DNA of 64,000 nt from Cristatella mucedo. Lineage: Eukaryota > Bryozoa > Phylactolaemata > Cristatellidae. The notes under the pieces were generated by a model. That model was not told the DNA's origin and searched no databases. It worked only from the letters and a program-made list of their open reading frames with translations. The stretch lies in NCBI GenBank assembly GCA_009760855.2, contig WPIO01000070.1, positions 597,001-661,000 on the forward strand, read 5' to 3'. Positions within the stretch are counted from its first letter, which is position 1; each line of letters opens with the position of its first letter. Shown in pieces: positions 1-11,335 of this stretch. The translations under genes and the position numbers were made by a program.

Positions 1-310
1 TACTCCAACGGCGGAGCCGTGGGCAGGATCAAGTCATTGCTAGGTGTTGCCGAAGCAGGCAATAACTCACTAAAAGCGTAGCGAAGCAGTAATGGCAGCT
101 GGCCAAGGAGAACGCTTTCCTTGCAGAGACGGCAGGGCCTGGTGGGCGATAACAGAAATGGGCATCAGCAGGTATGCCTGCCTGCGGCGTCGATCGCAAA
201 CAGCCCAGCCATCAACATTTCTTAAGACGTTTAGCAGTCAGTCGGCAACTCTTCGGGGTGAAGTTTCGCGCCGGCCGACGACGGCGAATGCGGAAGCTTG
301 ATTCAAGCCG

Positions 311-354
311 CTTAGGTTGGGAGCAGGCACTTAGGTTGGGAGCAGGCGCTTAGG
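311..354. repeat. Short tandem repeat, 19-bp unit
   Basis: A 19-bp unit beginning CTTAGGTTGGGAGCAGGC occurs twice in a row and then starts a third time. The unit differs only at its last base. A C15 homopolymer follows at 492-506. I see no gene in the first 800 bases. Confidence 0.8.
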
Positions 355-799
355 TCCCTCCCACTTTAAGCCATCAAATTGTTAGCCTGCCGTGCTACAA
401 GTAAATAGCGACTATCGGGCAAAATAGAGCACAGTACTCCACCTATACCATTCTGCTACCTGCTCACCAGCAAGCGACGTTACGTCACTGGCCCCCCCCC
501 CCCCCCGCACAGATGTCCTAATGGCTCAGTCTAGGCCGGAGCCAGACGGCATAAACGAAGTAAGTCTCACGCCATCTCACGACTTCCGACGGAAGCTAGT
601 TACATTTCTTGCAGGCCAGAACCTTCTTTGCTGCTTTTGTGAAGTGCCTGGAAAGAGATTTAGTTCTCTGATGGTGCTATGCAAACGCCTTACTATTGTC
701 ACTATTTTTAATAATTGAGTTTCATAGTGTAGGACATGCTAAGCCAGAGTTTCTGTCGCCAGCAGATTTAAAGCAAAATAATGAACCATACAATTTATT

Positions 800-985
800 G
801 TCGGCAGAGGACCTGACGTCATGAGCAGGCTGAAATTAATGCGGCATTTGTATAGTGGCAGTGGAGCCTTGACGGCTATCGCTACCGCTCGAAGTGGGCA
901 GCTAAGGATCATCCGCTTAAGGATTCAAATCTACGACCTGGACCGTGAAGAGTTAGCACTTTATCCCTGAGCTAAGACCAGCAGC
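800..985 (-). mobile_element. tRNA-derived SINE (family II copy)
   Basis: Read on the minus strand, the head has a Pol III A box (TTAGCTCAGGGATAAAGTGC, 954-973) and a B box (GATTTGAATCC) about 30 bases later. These are followed by a body that includes GATAGCCGTCAAGGCTCC. The same body, in the same orientation, recurs near 13.7, 23.9, 27.4 and 47.6 kb. This copy keeps the best A and B boxes of the set. The ends are approximate and no target-site duplication was identified. Confidence 0.65.
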
Positions 986-1080
986 ATATTATTGCGCTTG
1001 AAAATGTAAAAGGACGTCAAGCATGAGGCAGTCTATTTTCAAAAATTCGCGCACTGTAAATTGATGCCGCGATCCTCTAA

Positions 1081-1138
1081 AGTTTATTATTTATTATTTA
1101 TTATTGTTATTATTATTATTTAATTATTTATTATTAAA
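1081..1138. repeat. AT-rich TTATTA simple repeat
   Basis: This is an imperfect TTA/TTATTA repeat. It probably derives from a retroelement tail, but no element body is recognisable beside it. Confidence 0.7.
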
Positions 1139-1479
1139 TTGATGCCTTGATCCTCTAAAGTGGTATTAGCTCCGTGCATTTTCGCTACTTCTGCTACTCG
1201 GCCTCGCTTTGAGCCATCAGTTCCGTCTATTTTGGTTGCGTGGGAGTGAGGACTAAAACCGATAGGCGTAAAGCCAGTAATATGAGGGGGGCGACGGTGC
1301 GGTCACGTGGTCCCCAAGCCAATTCGTCGGCACCGCGGGCCGTAGTGCTTGTAACATCTGGTTTTTGGAACGTTAGCCCTCTCAGCATTGCAATAGCCTC
1401 CTAGGCGCCGATATGGAATACCATCCTAAGGGAGGCGTCAGTTTGCAGTTACACGTACAAGGGTCATGATTCGCCGAGG

Positions 1480-1541
1480 TTGAGAGCTGCGAGCGTTATT
1501 GAGCACTGTCTAGAGATATATATATGCTATATATAAATACA

Positions 1542-1572
<31 letters not shown>

Positions 1573-2800
1573 GCGCGCGCGTGCACGCACACATATATAT
1601 ACTAGCTCGCTCAACCGCTACTGCAATACACCTTAGCAAACAGTTGGTACACCATATAAGGTACACGGTACACTTCACAAGTTTCTGAGTTCACTACAAT
1701 TAGAAACTGTTGCAATCATGCTAATCTATGACAAACAGGTGGAGATAATCTAAAAATGTCTGCTGAAGGCAAATCGTCAGAATGCAGCCAATGCTATAAC
1801 GAAATGTGAGCCATCAAATTTTTATATGAGATCTAGTGGTTTGTTCTCTGTGGCACACTATCTAGGCATACCTTCGAGACGTTTCAGCTGAGGGAGTAAG
1901 AGTTTTCATATGCATCAGCTACAAAACTAGCATGGCAGTGTCCTTCTGAAAACGCATTTCGTCTTCTGAAATGGCAGTAATTTCTTTTTAAATAAAGTTC
2001 CCAGAGCATTCCACGCTGCTTTCAGCTCTACTGTTGGCCGCAGCACAAGCTTACGGATGCTTTGACGCATGCGACAAACCGCATTAATTTGCTGCTCACC
2101 CGCCGTGCGTTTAGCTGCGAGCCATTGTCATCCGCGTTTCATTGTACACGTGAACTATCTCGCTGTGCAGCGCTCACCTGAGTAGATTGATGGACGCTTC
2201 GAAAAGCACAGCTTGTTGTTCTTCAAGCGTTCTCTCCGCGCTCTTCCTGTCACGCGCGCTTAGCTCAGCTAATATTCTTCCTCTCACGCGCGCTTAGCTC
2301 TGCTAATACCCAATTTAACGCAGTAAGCCGCTTGCTTTTCATTCGATGCGTCTGCAGAGCTTGAATCGTCGGAGCCCCGCTCACCGGGATCGAACTGCGC
2401 TCGGTGCGTAATTACAGGCGACGACTCGGCTGCATACGGGGTCACGTTACAAGCGCTAGCCATTGCACTTAAGATGGGTCGCGGGGCTAGCCATCTCATC
2501 ATGCTCCTAGCCGATCGACTGCTATTGCTGCAGCACGCAGAGGCGGAAAAGCACTTTGCTGAAGAGCTTCGCTATGAGCTATTATTAGGCGATTTGCCAC
2601 CTTTGTCACGGTCTGTGCTCGAAATTGCCTTAAGGCAGGTACCAGCTTACAAAGATGGACGCCTTGAAAGGTACGGCTCATCGTTGTTCCGCTCAAGTGC
2701 GCTTAGTTCATTTTAAATCCGTTTTGACGCACGGCGACGTACGTTTAACTCGATGCGTCTGCAGTAGCTCCGCTCGCATTGGTTGATGAGGCTCACAGGT
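1480..2800 (+). repeat. Upstream arm of a segmental duplication (flank of the decayed GH45 copy)
   Basis: This stretch aligns by eye, in order, with 8950-11330, the flank of the intact GH45 gene. Shared landmarks are GAGAGCTGCGAGCG (1481/8961), the GTACACGGTAC region (1661/9061), the TTTAGCTGCGA region (2110/10931), TTGATGGACG beside CACAGCTT (2187/11013) and TCTCACGCG-GCTTAGCTC (2282/11060). Around 2518-2580 it matches exon 1 of the intact gene: the GATCGACTGCTA-TGCTGCAGCAC block is kept, but the base matching the start ATG reads AAG. The region is therefore a decayed promoter and signal-peptide exon. The open frame at 2474-2716 is not conserved as protein. Confidence 0.65.
1539..1597. repeat. 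(AC)n(GC)n(TGCACGC) alternating purine-pyrimidine tract
   Basis: About ten AC units run straight into about eleven GC units and then into GTGCACGCACACATATATA. Purines and pyrimidines alternate strictly for nearly 60 bp. It lies inside the arm of the segmental duplication and is absent from the matching place near 8.98 kb, so it expanded after the duplication. Confidence 0.9.
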
Positions 2801-3159
2801 CACAGGTCACAGCACCAGCCCTCCCAGGCCGCGCGCCGGCGTCGGAAAAGAATCGAGGTGAAAATAGGCGCATAATAGCGCAGCCTCGAATCCGAGGTAA
2901 AAATAAGCGTATAATAAGCAGCCTCGAATCCGAGGTGAAAATAAGCGCCGCACTGCAGGAAGGCACGCCCTTTGGGAAACTATTCAGCGCCGTGCGCCGC
3001 TCAACCGCGTGAGCGCTGAAAAACCAAGCCAGCGCTAAGCATTCAACGTGCAGCTAGTCGTCTTCCAGCGTCAGTCAGTTCACGCCTAATCCGTCGTTTT
3101 TTTGTTGGGCGGGCAGCTGCAGAATGAAAGGAGTGCAGAACAGCATCGCTGCAGGAGGA

Positions 3160-4690
3160 AGCAGCCGACATTAAAGCAGACATTTTAGCGCCTCTTTAAA
3201 GGGCCTTACTAGAGCCGACCATTGGCTACCTTCTATGCCCTGCATTCGCCAAACAACGAGTGCCACGGAATGCTGGCGGAATGACCTGATAGAATGTACG
3301 GAGGACGCAGTCAAAAGTAATCTCATTTTTCTGCCGCTCCCTAGCAACATGAAGCCGAAGCACCGGAAGTCTGAGGCTCGCTTCAAGTGTGGTTCTCGAC
3401 CTATAGCGACCTCGCATCACCTTTACAGTCTCGGCAAAGGTCTAAGTGAAGAAAACCTGTACGAAAGTTAAAAACAACTAATTAATTTTTATTTAGGGCG
3501 GCTTTAAAAATGGAAGCGTGATAAAAATACGATCGCAAGTTTTGATGATTTTCACATAAAATGAAATTGCAAAAGTACAAATTACAAAAATGACTATTCG
3601 AGCCGTGTCCACGTCGGAGGTAAACCGAAAGTAAATGCACGTGCAGATTGCAAATTTACCGATCTCTGTATCCGATATGACATGTATCTAAATTTATTGA
3701 ACCTTAAGACATCTAGACGCAGGGCTGAGCCTTGCTGAGGAACGCGCTAGCGAGTCGTAAACTGCTTCATTGGCTTTCAACAGCTTCATTTCCATTCTGA
3801 CCGCTCTCTCACGCAGGTGTTTGTCGCTTTATTTTTTTATCGGGTTTGAGGCACGGTCGCGTACTTGCCCTCCGATGCAGAGCTCCGCTCAGATTGACGA
3901 ACCACGTCCGGCGATCGCTTCGCCTTTCGCTTGGCGCGTGGCGTTGTATCGTAGGAGACTCGCTGAAAACATAGATAGCATGATCGCAAGGCTTCCAAAA
4001 GACAAAAGTCGCAATGCGGAAATGCAAGCTCTTCGCCACTATTGGGCGTAATACTGTCAATTGCATGCGAGTTGAATTGGTGAGCGCAGGCCGTAGAGAT
4101 ACAGCGAGTCGTCGTTAGTCCGTACCTCTGGTCACTTTCGTGGCCGGGCCGCTGCAGAAATCCCAGCATGCACGGCATCGTAAGAAGACGCGATGAACGT
4201 AAATGTGGAGACAGTTTAGGGATACCTTGCTTTGCCAAAGTAAATTCAACCCATAGCTATCTGCTGTATATGGTGCGTTCGTCTAATGCCGCATACTACC
4301 CAATGCTGGCTCAAGGCCGGAAAGACGCCATCAAAAAGACTCATCTTTCGGCCGTTAGCATATCATTTGACGAAGCACCGGATATCTGTCCCGCGCTTCA
4401 AGTTTTGGCCACTAAATGCAACGATCGTGCGCCGCCATTAAAGACTCGGCTGAGGCTAAAGTGAACAAGACCTCGTAGATATACGGTAAAGGCGGTGGTT
4501 TTTATTTAGGGTGGCTTTAAAACAACGAACGAAGAATGAGAATGCGAATCCGAAGTTGTGACTTTTGTTTTCACATAAAATGGAGCTAATGGAAAATTCA
4601 GCGTGAATCAATTAGCAATTATTAGTAGATTTCAGGTCGGTTCGAGGCGAATCTAGACGATTGGAGTCTGAATAGCATAGCCAGCGTTAT
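3160..4690. repeat. Unclassified repeat in two adjacent diverged copies
   Basis: Two blocks, about 3160-3730 and 4200-4690, share the same order of landmarks. These are AATGCTGGC, then GAAGCACCGG, then a GCTTCAAGT segment, then TTTTTATTTAGGG-GGCTTTAAAA, then TTTTCACATAAAATG. A third partial copy of the end of the block is at 62490-62720. The two small open frames inside (3235-3471 and 4168-4464) do not agree as proteins, so I treat the unit as non-coding repeat. I could not assign its class. Confidence 0.45.
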
Positions 4691-4783
4691 GCCTAGCCAT
4701 TGTGACATTCTCGCCTTCCGACACCAAGCGCTACTGCGAGCTTGTCATCGCCGTCGCGTGTTTTCGCCCCCTAGCTGACGTTC

Positions 4784-4803
4784 CGTCCGTCCGTCCGTCC
4801 GCC
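4784..4803. repeat. (GTCC)n simple repeat
   Basis: About four GTCC/CGTC units occur in a GC-rich stretch just upstream of the 22-bp minisatellite. Confidence 0.8.
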
Positions 4804-4839
4804 GGGCGCGCTCCTTGCCGGCACGCGCCGAGCTCTTTG

Positions 4840-5130
4840 CCGCGAAATACACTTTCTGCCCGTGCGTCGGCCCGTGCGCACGCTATCCACTCTCTTCTCT
4901 CTTATCACTATGTGCTCCGGAGCATATCACTATGTGCTCCGGAGCATATCACTATGTGCTCCGGAGCATATCACTATGTGCTCCGGAGCATATCACTATG
5001 TGCTCCGGAGCAGCACGCACGACGGCAACTACACCAGTACATACGCCCGTTCGCTTGCATTGCTAATTTAGGATACAATACTATACAATACAATACAAAG
5101 CCGTCGTCGACAAAACAACTCGTTTGTGGT
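4840..5130. repeat. Dispersed element, copy 1, carrying an internal minisatellite
   Basis: The flanks of the minisatellite match 52880-53110. Shared blocks are TTCTGC..GTGC, TCTCTTCTCTCTTATC, GCACGACGGC-ACTACACC, TTCGCTTGCATTGCT and AGCCGTCGTCGACAA. The two copies are about 48 kb apart and share an order of blocks, which is the pattern of a dispersed mobile sequence. No coding capacity or terminal repeats could be defined. The long antisense frame over 5068-5637 is not a gene. Confidence 0.55.
4903..5012. repeat. 22-bp minisatellite, five copies, palindromic core
   Basis: Five near-perfect units of ATCACTATGTGCTCCGGAGC plus two bases are joined head to tail. Each unit contains the perfect 12-bp palindrome TGCTCCGGAGCA. 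Because 22 is not a multiple of three, every frame reads through a different short peptide repeat, which explains three overlapping open frames here. The related element at 52.9 kb has only one diverged unit (GTGCTCGGGAGCA). Confidence 0.9.
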
Positions 5131-5630
5131 TGCTTCGCTCTTCGTCACGCCGCCATCGCTGGCCCACGAGCAACAATACAGCAACAACACTACCTGTCTA
5201 GCCAGCGCGGCGCGTCGAAGATCCGCCGAGTTTCCGACGACGAATGGACACAAATAACTTTTCGTGTGAGTTTTCGAAGAAATGGGTGGCCGTCGGCGCC
5301 TTTGAGTTTGGGCCCACTCCTCTTGCACCGCTAGGTGGCAGAGCTGCTGCAAACAGTGATCAGTCAGCAGCCGAATACCGGGCGTCACCTCTGCCACACC
5401 GGTCTCGGCTCGCACCGGTGCCACTCCGTGCAGCAGCGTCGCAGTGGCGGCGGTCTCGGCTCGTGCCTCCTTCTCTAGTAGGCACGACCTGGGGGGCACC
5501 GTGCGACTTAGCGAGTCTTGGCGGATGGCAGATCGAGGCAGCTTCCGATGACGGGAGAGAATGAATTGAGCGACTCGCTGAAGCGGCAGCGCCGCTTTTC
5601 GAAGCGCCGCTTTCCGTGTGAGCTGAAATT

Positions 5631-5690
5631 CTCTCACTGTCTCTCCGTCTCTCTCTCTCTCTGTCTGTCTCTGTTTTTCTGTCTCTGTCT

Positions 5691-5728
<38 letters not shown>

Positions 5729-5800
5729 CTCTGTATCTCTGTTTCTCTGTGTGTGTCTGTCTGTCTGTTTCTCTCCCTCTGTCTTTCTCTCTCTCCATCT
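5631..5800. repeat. (TC)n-rich microsatellite
   Basis: This is a long imperfect CT/TCTG tract. The open frames across it on both strands (runs of Ser-Leu or Arg-Glu) are repeat artefacts. Confidence 0.9.
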
Positions 5801-6329
5801 GGAGCTGCTCACCAAGGCAAGGCCAGCCTGATGGGCTCGGCGCTCACGTAACCGTCATGCTTTGACAGGCAACCTGGCAAGGGGCTGCACTGACACGATT
5901 GTAGAAGCTGAACGATGACAGCTGAAGCGGCGCCTGTGGCAGGTCGCGACAGCGACATTAAAAGCAGCTGCTGCAATCTGTGGAAACGAGATCGAGACGA
6001 GACCTCTGTGCGAAGAGCAGTGGGGTGCCGATAGAGCTAGCTGCCCCGGTGCGTCGCAATGCTTCCCAGCCGCCATGAGCGGCAGCTTGAGTGACTTCGC
6101 TTGTGCTGCTTGCCGGCTATCAAACCTAATTTTACCCGTAATCTTAAAGTGAAGAATAGTACTTGTTGCGGTAGTAGCCCACCCGCCGTGGCCCAGCACA
6201 TTGAGAAACGTCGACCGGCGGCGGCCGTTACTAATGTCAAATTCAAATTCGAAGGGCCCACGCCCGCCGGGCCGGATACACGCCGACGTGAATACAACCA
6301 CTTCATCGCCGTCGCCCAGTTGTTGGACA

Positions 6330-7905
6330 GCCTCTTAAATTCCGCCTACTAAATGTCCGCTCGCTAAAAACCAAGGGGTTACTTATCCGCGATCAGGTGG
6401 TCCATGAGAAGCTAGATGCATTTCTGCTTACTGAAACTTGGATGACGCCTTGTTCCAGTAGCTGTATTTCTGAGACCACTCCACCCGGGTTTTCATTACA
6501 TCAGTCCATGCGTTTTGACAAGGTTGGTAGCGGGGTTGCAATTGTTGTTCGCGAATCATTTGGCTATTAGATGTGCAGTTTCTCGCATGGGCCATCGTTT
6601 GAATCGGTTGCAATCAGGCCTTCATCAAGACAATGCCTCTCACTGTTGTGATACACCGGCCTCCTTCTGGCTGTCCAAACTTGTTTATAGAAGAGCTGTC
6701 AGATTTCCTCGCTAAAATATTTGTGTGTGACAGGCCGTTATTGATTGTAGGAGACTTCAATATTCACGTTGACAACCCTAGCAACAGCAAGGTCCGCTCA
6801 TTTCTTGACTGTCTGGAGAATTTTGGTCTGGTCCATCACGTTAATCATACCAACCATGTCGGTGGCCATATTCGAGATCTCGTGATCACTAAGGATGTCC
6901 TCCCCACTGACCTTGTGGTGTGCTCACTGAAAAGTGATTAAGGCCAATGGAATAGGATATCACTTTTATGCTGACCATACTTAGCTGTATTTGTCATTCA
7001 AACCGTCGGAATCTGCTGCAGCAACTGAGAAACCTAATGCTTGCCTTGCCGTCATTCGATCCTGTATGTCGGCAAACTTCTTGAAATTAAAAGACGATAA
7101 AACCGAACTGCTGCTCATAGGACACCCTAAGCGTATGGCTGGATTAAAAGGCTTTCCTTCTAATAGGGGATGCTGTTGTGCGACCATCACCACGTGCTCA
7201 AAATGTAGGTGTCGTTTTTGACAGCTGCCCCAATTTTAAAAGCTTCATTCAGAAGACTGCTTCTACAGCTAGCCATCACGTCCGATCCCTATCAAAGATA
7301 AGGAGTTGTCTTCCACAGTGGCTTGTAAAACATTTAACTAGCTCCTTAGTTCTGTCTCAGCTTGATTATTGTAGCTCCATTTTGGCTGGGCTACCAAAGA
7401 AAGCAACTTGGCCACTGCAGCTGACTATGAATATGGCTGCAAGGTTAGTCTTCAAGTCCCAGAGGTTTGACCACGTGTCTCCTTTGCTAAAAGAGCTAGG
7501 ATGGATGCCAGTTGAGTGACAGATACAGAGCAAAGTTCTTACGCTAACCCACAAGGCCCGACACGGCTTGGCTCCTTCGTACCTAGCTGAACTGCTGCAC
7601 CAGTTTCAGCCTCTTCGCACCCTCAGGTCCTGCGTGGACAATAAATTAGCTGTTGGCAACAGAAGCTTTAGCTCTGCAGGTCCTAGACTGTGGAACTTTC
7701 TTCCACGATTCTTACGCAATGACATCTACTCTCCAACTGCCGACTATGGCTCATCTTTTTCAGCGGTCCTGAGCTGCTACTCGCACGCTACTCACTACCT
7801 CGACTGCTCTCCTGACTCTGCTATGCTTCCCACTTTCTCTTTGTTGCGTAGTCTTTAGGACTTAGTGGAGTTACAGAAGGAGATGCATTTCATAACATAA
7901 CATTG
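6330..7905 (+). mobile_element. CR1/L2-like LINE (family A), internally deleted and mutated
   Basis: The 5' part (6340-6940) encodes pieces of an apurinic-type endonuclease, including LLIVGDFNIHVD, in shifting frames. The part from about 6960 encodes the far end of the reverse transcriptase and the C-terminal domain, including LSQLDYCSSILAGLP and SFSSAGPRLWNFLP. The catalytic core between them, including the YxDD motif, is missing, and several stops and frameshifts break the reading frames. The 3' end carries the family tail GTGGAGTTACAGA-GGAGAT followed by degenerate CAT/ACATA repeats. It sits between the relict exon 1 and relict exon 4 of the broken GH45 copy, so it interrupted that copy or landed in it after it died. 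Confidence 0.85.
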
Positions 7906-8177
7906 CCGGCAGAAGTGCCTGCTCAGATCCGAGTGCCTGCTTGCGACGTGGCGGATGGATATCCGAGCTCCACTCTATAAATCAGATGGATCGCTAAAAG
8001 AGACATTCGAGCCTTCGAGCCTTCGAGCTATCGTCGTCGCTGAATAAGCTGACAGCGTGCAGTCCGGTGTCGGCGGCCTGGCCTCTCCACGGTCGGCCAT
8101 TTCCGGCTGAGCCTGCGCTTGTTTTCGAGAAAGCGACATGGCTAGAATGGCGCACCAATTTGCGGCCACGCTTACAG

Positions 8178-8352
8178 ACAAACCAGCAACAAGCTCGGCT
8201 ACCGGACTCACTTCGACCTGTGTCTCGACGGAGCCCTGATACGGAAGCTCGATTGAAATAATCCTGAAGTCACTTGCGAGTCGGCACATTGCGGCACCGG
8301 AGGTTCACCCGGCGACAGCGACTTAAGACCTCCCAGTGCTAGCAAGCCGTAA
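8178..8352 (+). pseudogene. Relict last exon of a duplicated GH45 endoglucanase
   Basis: The segment matches exon 4 of the intact GH45 gene (13920-14100), including the preceding splice acceptor ACGCTTACAG. It still reads THFDLCLDGALI, with the catalytic aspartate of HFD kept. The tryptophan codon of the WDNPEV motif has become TGA, and one T is lost from the TTTAAG near the end, shifting the frame before the last cysteines. The 3' flank is also conserved: GTGCAAGA, TTTTGCTGAAATAAATCGC and the AATAAA at 8495-8500 match 14219-14260. Exons 2 and 3 of this copy are not visible. Exon 1 survives only as a trace near 2.5 kb. It is non-functional. Confidence 0.85.
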
Positions 8353-8599
8353 AACTGCTGAATGAGTGCGTCGGCTTCTTGAGCACGTCACACTTCCTTA
8401 TCCGGTGGCTCCTCTTCTTCAGATCTCCGGAGCTTTTCCATGTTTGGCTCCGGCGATGCGTGCCGGTGCAAGACAGACTGATCATTTTTGCTGAAATAAA
8501 TCGCTTTCTCGCCAGCTACGCAGACGGTTACCGTGACGCAACGGAGCTGTGCGGGATGCCGACAAAGCTAAATGCGTGAGCTTGGAGGGAGCCCGCAGC

Positions 8600-10627
8600 A
8601 TTTTATTGCTCGGGGGCAAGGTTCAGAGCTCACGCTGCCATCCATTTTAATTTACAATTTCACGAAAGTTTCGTTATTCAGTGAGCTCCACGCACAGACC
8701 AACATATTGCCAAGTGCTCTACCTCCATTGGTGATAAAAAAAATTCGACATTCAGCCTCTCAGTAGACACAGAAGACAACAAAATTCAGTCTTAACAAGG
8801 TCAAAAGAGAACCCTGCTACTGAGCGTCTCGTATTTAGATGGTAAGCCCATTCAGCATCAAAATATCCTCCTTCGTGCTGATATGGGACACCGTATCAAG
8901 TCAGTCGCCAATTTTTCACTCCACGTACAGGAATTGAATTGGATTCGCTGTGCAACAGTTCAGAGCTGCGAGCGTGATTGAGCTCTTTATATAGCCACTA
9001 GCGTGCTCTGAAGCTGCTGCAACATCTGCGCGTAGCTAACTTTGGGTACACCGTAGATATTACACGGTACGCATCACAAGGTTCCGAGTGCAAGGTTTCG
9101 AGCTAGTTATTAGAAACTATTGCAATTATTCTGAACTTCATTCTCCGTCGTCATTACTGTCTCATATTTTCCACCGACGTTAGCAGGAGATTAGCTTGTA
9201 TGCATCCAAGCCATATTTTATTAGAATTTCGAAGGTGTAGCACGTCCGCTTGATGACTACCGATTGCACGTCTTACTTCTCGATTAGCCTTATGGTTACC
9301 AAGGATTCAATGAGCGCCTCGGAGATCTTTCTTAGCGATCGCGGCCGAGAGCTCTGGACAACTTTATTTCATCGCACCGAGACAGTTCATCTAGGCAAAC
9401 AGCAATGGCGGTGACAGATTGTCTTTATCGCGTCGGTAGCTACTGCACTAATCCTGCAGCGAAAAGAAAATACATATTTCGTCACTGCTTCATCGAGCTT
9501 CTCGTTCTCTGCACGCGTAGCTTAATTTAGGTCGCACAGAAGCATCTTGAGAGGCAATAACGGAGGAGCTTCAGTTGCGTGACTTCAAACCGTTAGAGAT
9601 TATTTCGCTTCTTCAACTACAATCGATTTAAGCTGTCTTGATATCCACCTTGTATATAAGCTGGTCCCGTGGCGCCCAGCTTCTCAAACTAAACGAGTCC
9701 AGTGAAGACTGAGGCCGATAAACAGTGGTGAGAAAAATCGCAATCTTGAAAGCTTATGACGAGTAAGGAGTGTTCAATTTACGAAACGACAGAATTCCCA
9801 CGTGTCAGCACCCAATCGCGGACGAGGGTAGCACATGTCAACTATGACTGCGACCACCTAGAATAGGAATGGCAAGCCTCACAGATAAATCTGACGACAA
9901 AGTGCGCAAGGCTGTGACGCCAAAAAATACGATAGGGCAAGTATAAATTTACGGCACGATTAGCAGATTGCGATTATAAAGACACGTAGTAAGGAGACAT
10001 TTTGAAAAACCTTGCTCCGTATCTCCTAAGGCAACTCTTGTGCTACTCGGCAATATAAGAAGCTAAGCTGTCACGGATATGTGCTCCGAAAAGATCAGGT
10101 GCACCGATGGAAGCCCAGCGCCATCACTGCAACTACTTAGACAAGGCTCGGGTGGTGGTGCACTGGTCTCGTTGCGCCATAGACGCTGACACTCCGTCTC
10201 GCTTGACTCATCGATGAGAAAACCGGTAGCGCGATCAGTGTAATGCTCGACTCTGCCTCGTTTGTGATTCGCCAAGCAGCCGACATCGCGCGCCATCGAC
10301 AATCTTTATCCTTCACGCTGTGCGTCGGTTTCCGGAATGACGGCATTCTTAGGGCGAATAAATGGGTGATCTCGCGAGACATGTCTGAAGAGGCTTGCTC
10401 TTTGGCGTGCGTTCCACGCTGGGCTTCGGACGCCCTAAATGGAAAAGAGGCGAAGACAATCATCGGGACGTGTCTGCTTGCGGCTTCTTCTTCAACGCGA
10501 AGCTCCTAGCACCGGGAAGCTAGTAGCTGTAGGCAAGTTTTTTCGTAAGACCTAATGTGCTTTTGTCTGGGTAGCGCGTCATCTGATCGCACGTTAGATC
10601 CATTTCTTCCGAACGAGAAGCAATTTC

Positions 10628-10717
<90 letters not shown>

Positions 10718-11330
10718 CTTTCTTTTATATATCAGCTAAATAAACTAGTATGGCGATGCATTATCTGAGAACGTATTCTGTCTTCCAAAATGGCAGACGA
10801 ACCTGTTACATTGGGTTTAAAGTGCGTTTCGCGCTGTAAGCTGCTCAACACCCGGCGGCAGCTCACTCTGACGGATGCGTTAATGTATGCGGCAAATTGC
10901 ACAGATTAAATTGCCGCTCGTCAGCCGAGTGTTTAGCTGCGATTTGTCCATTAGGCGCTAGCGTAACTGCCCGCGCTTAAACTCACTCTGCAGCAGGAGC
11001 CTGGTTCGGCCGATGGACGGTTTGACAGGCACAGCTTATTCTTCTCTCAGTGGTCGCCCTCTCACGCGTGCTTAGCTCTTTCAAATCCCATTTTGACGCA
11101 CAGCCGCGTACTTTTTATTCGACGCGTCCGTATAACTCCGCTTAAGCTAAGCTATGGGTAAGCTCCGCTGACTGGGGCTCGCACTACCCTTGCTGCGTAA
11201 GTACACGAGACTGTGCTGCCACGTGACAGTTACGTGACAAGCGGTAGCGGCAGTACTTAAGGCAGTGCCACGATGGTAGCCATCAGATCTTGCTTCTTGG
11301 CGATCGACTGCTACTGCTGCAGCACTCAGG
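8600..11330. other. Intergenic: second arm of the segmental duplication, no gene
   Basis: From about 8950 the sequence parallels 1480-2800 but is longer, owing to insertions. A TATATAAGC motif at 9652-9660 could be a promoter-like TATA box, but nothing coding follows it. I see no credible exon on either strand, and the open frames near 10.1-10.5 kb have no recognisable motifs. Confidence 0.5.
10631..10715. repeat. (TA)42 microsatellite
   Basis: An uninterrupted TA tract of about 85 bp, followed by TTTCTTTCTTT. It can extrude as a cruciform and is likely to vary in length between individuals. Confidence 0.95.
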
Positions 11331-11335
11331 CGGAA

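Noticed and set aside
1-81. Frame open from the window start to a TAG at 79-81, possible last exon of an upstream gene
   Set aside because: Only 26 residues, no recognisable motif, and it would need support from sequence outside the window.
4903-5012. CRISPR-like array
   Set aside because: Units are directly joined without spacers, and the host is a eukaryote. It is a minisatellite.
5068-5637. 189-residue minus-strand open frame
   Set aside because: It overlaps a dispersed repeat and GC-rich low-complexity sequence, has no known motif, and the related copy at 53 kb does not keep the frame.
9640-9720. LTR-like promoter (TATATAAGC followed by GC-rich sequence)
   Set aside because: No paired LTR, primer-binding site or coding region is visible.
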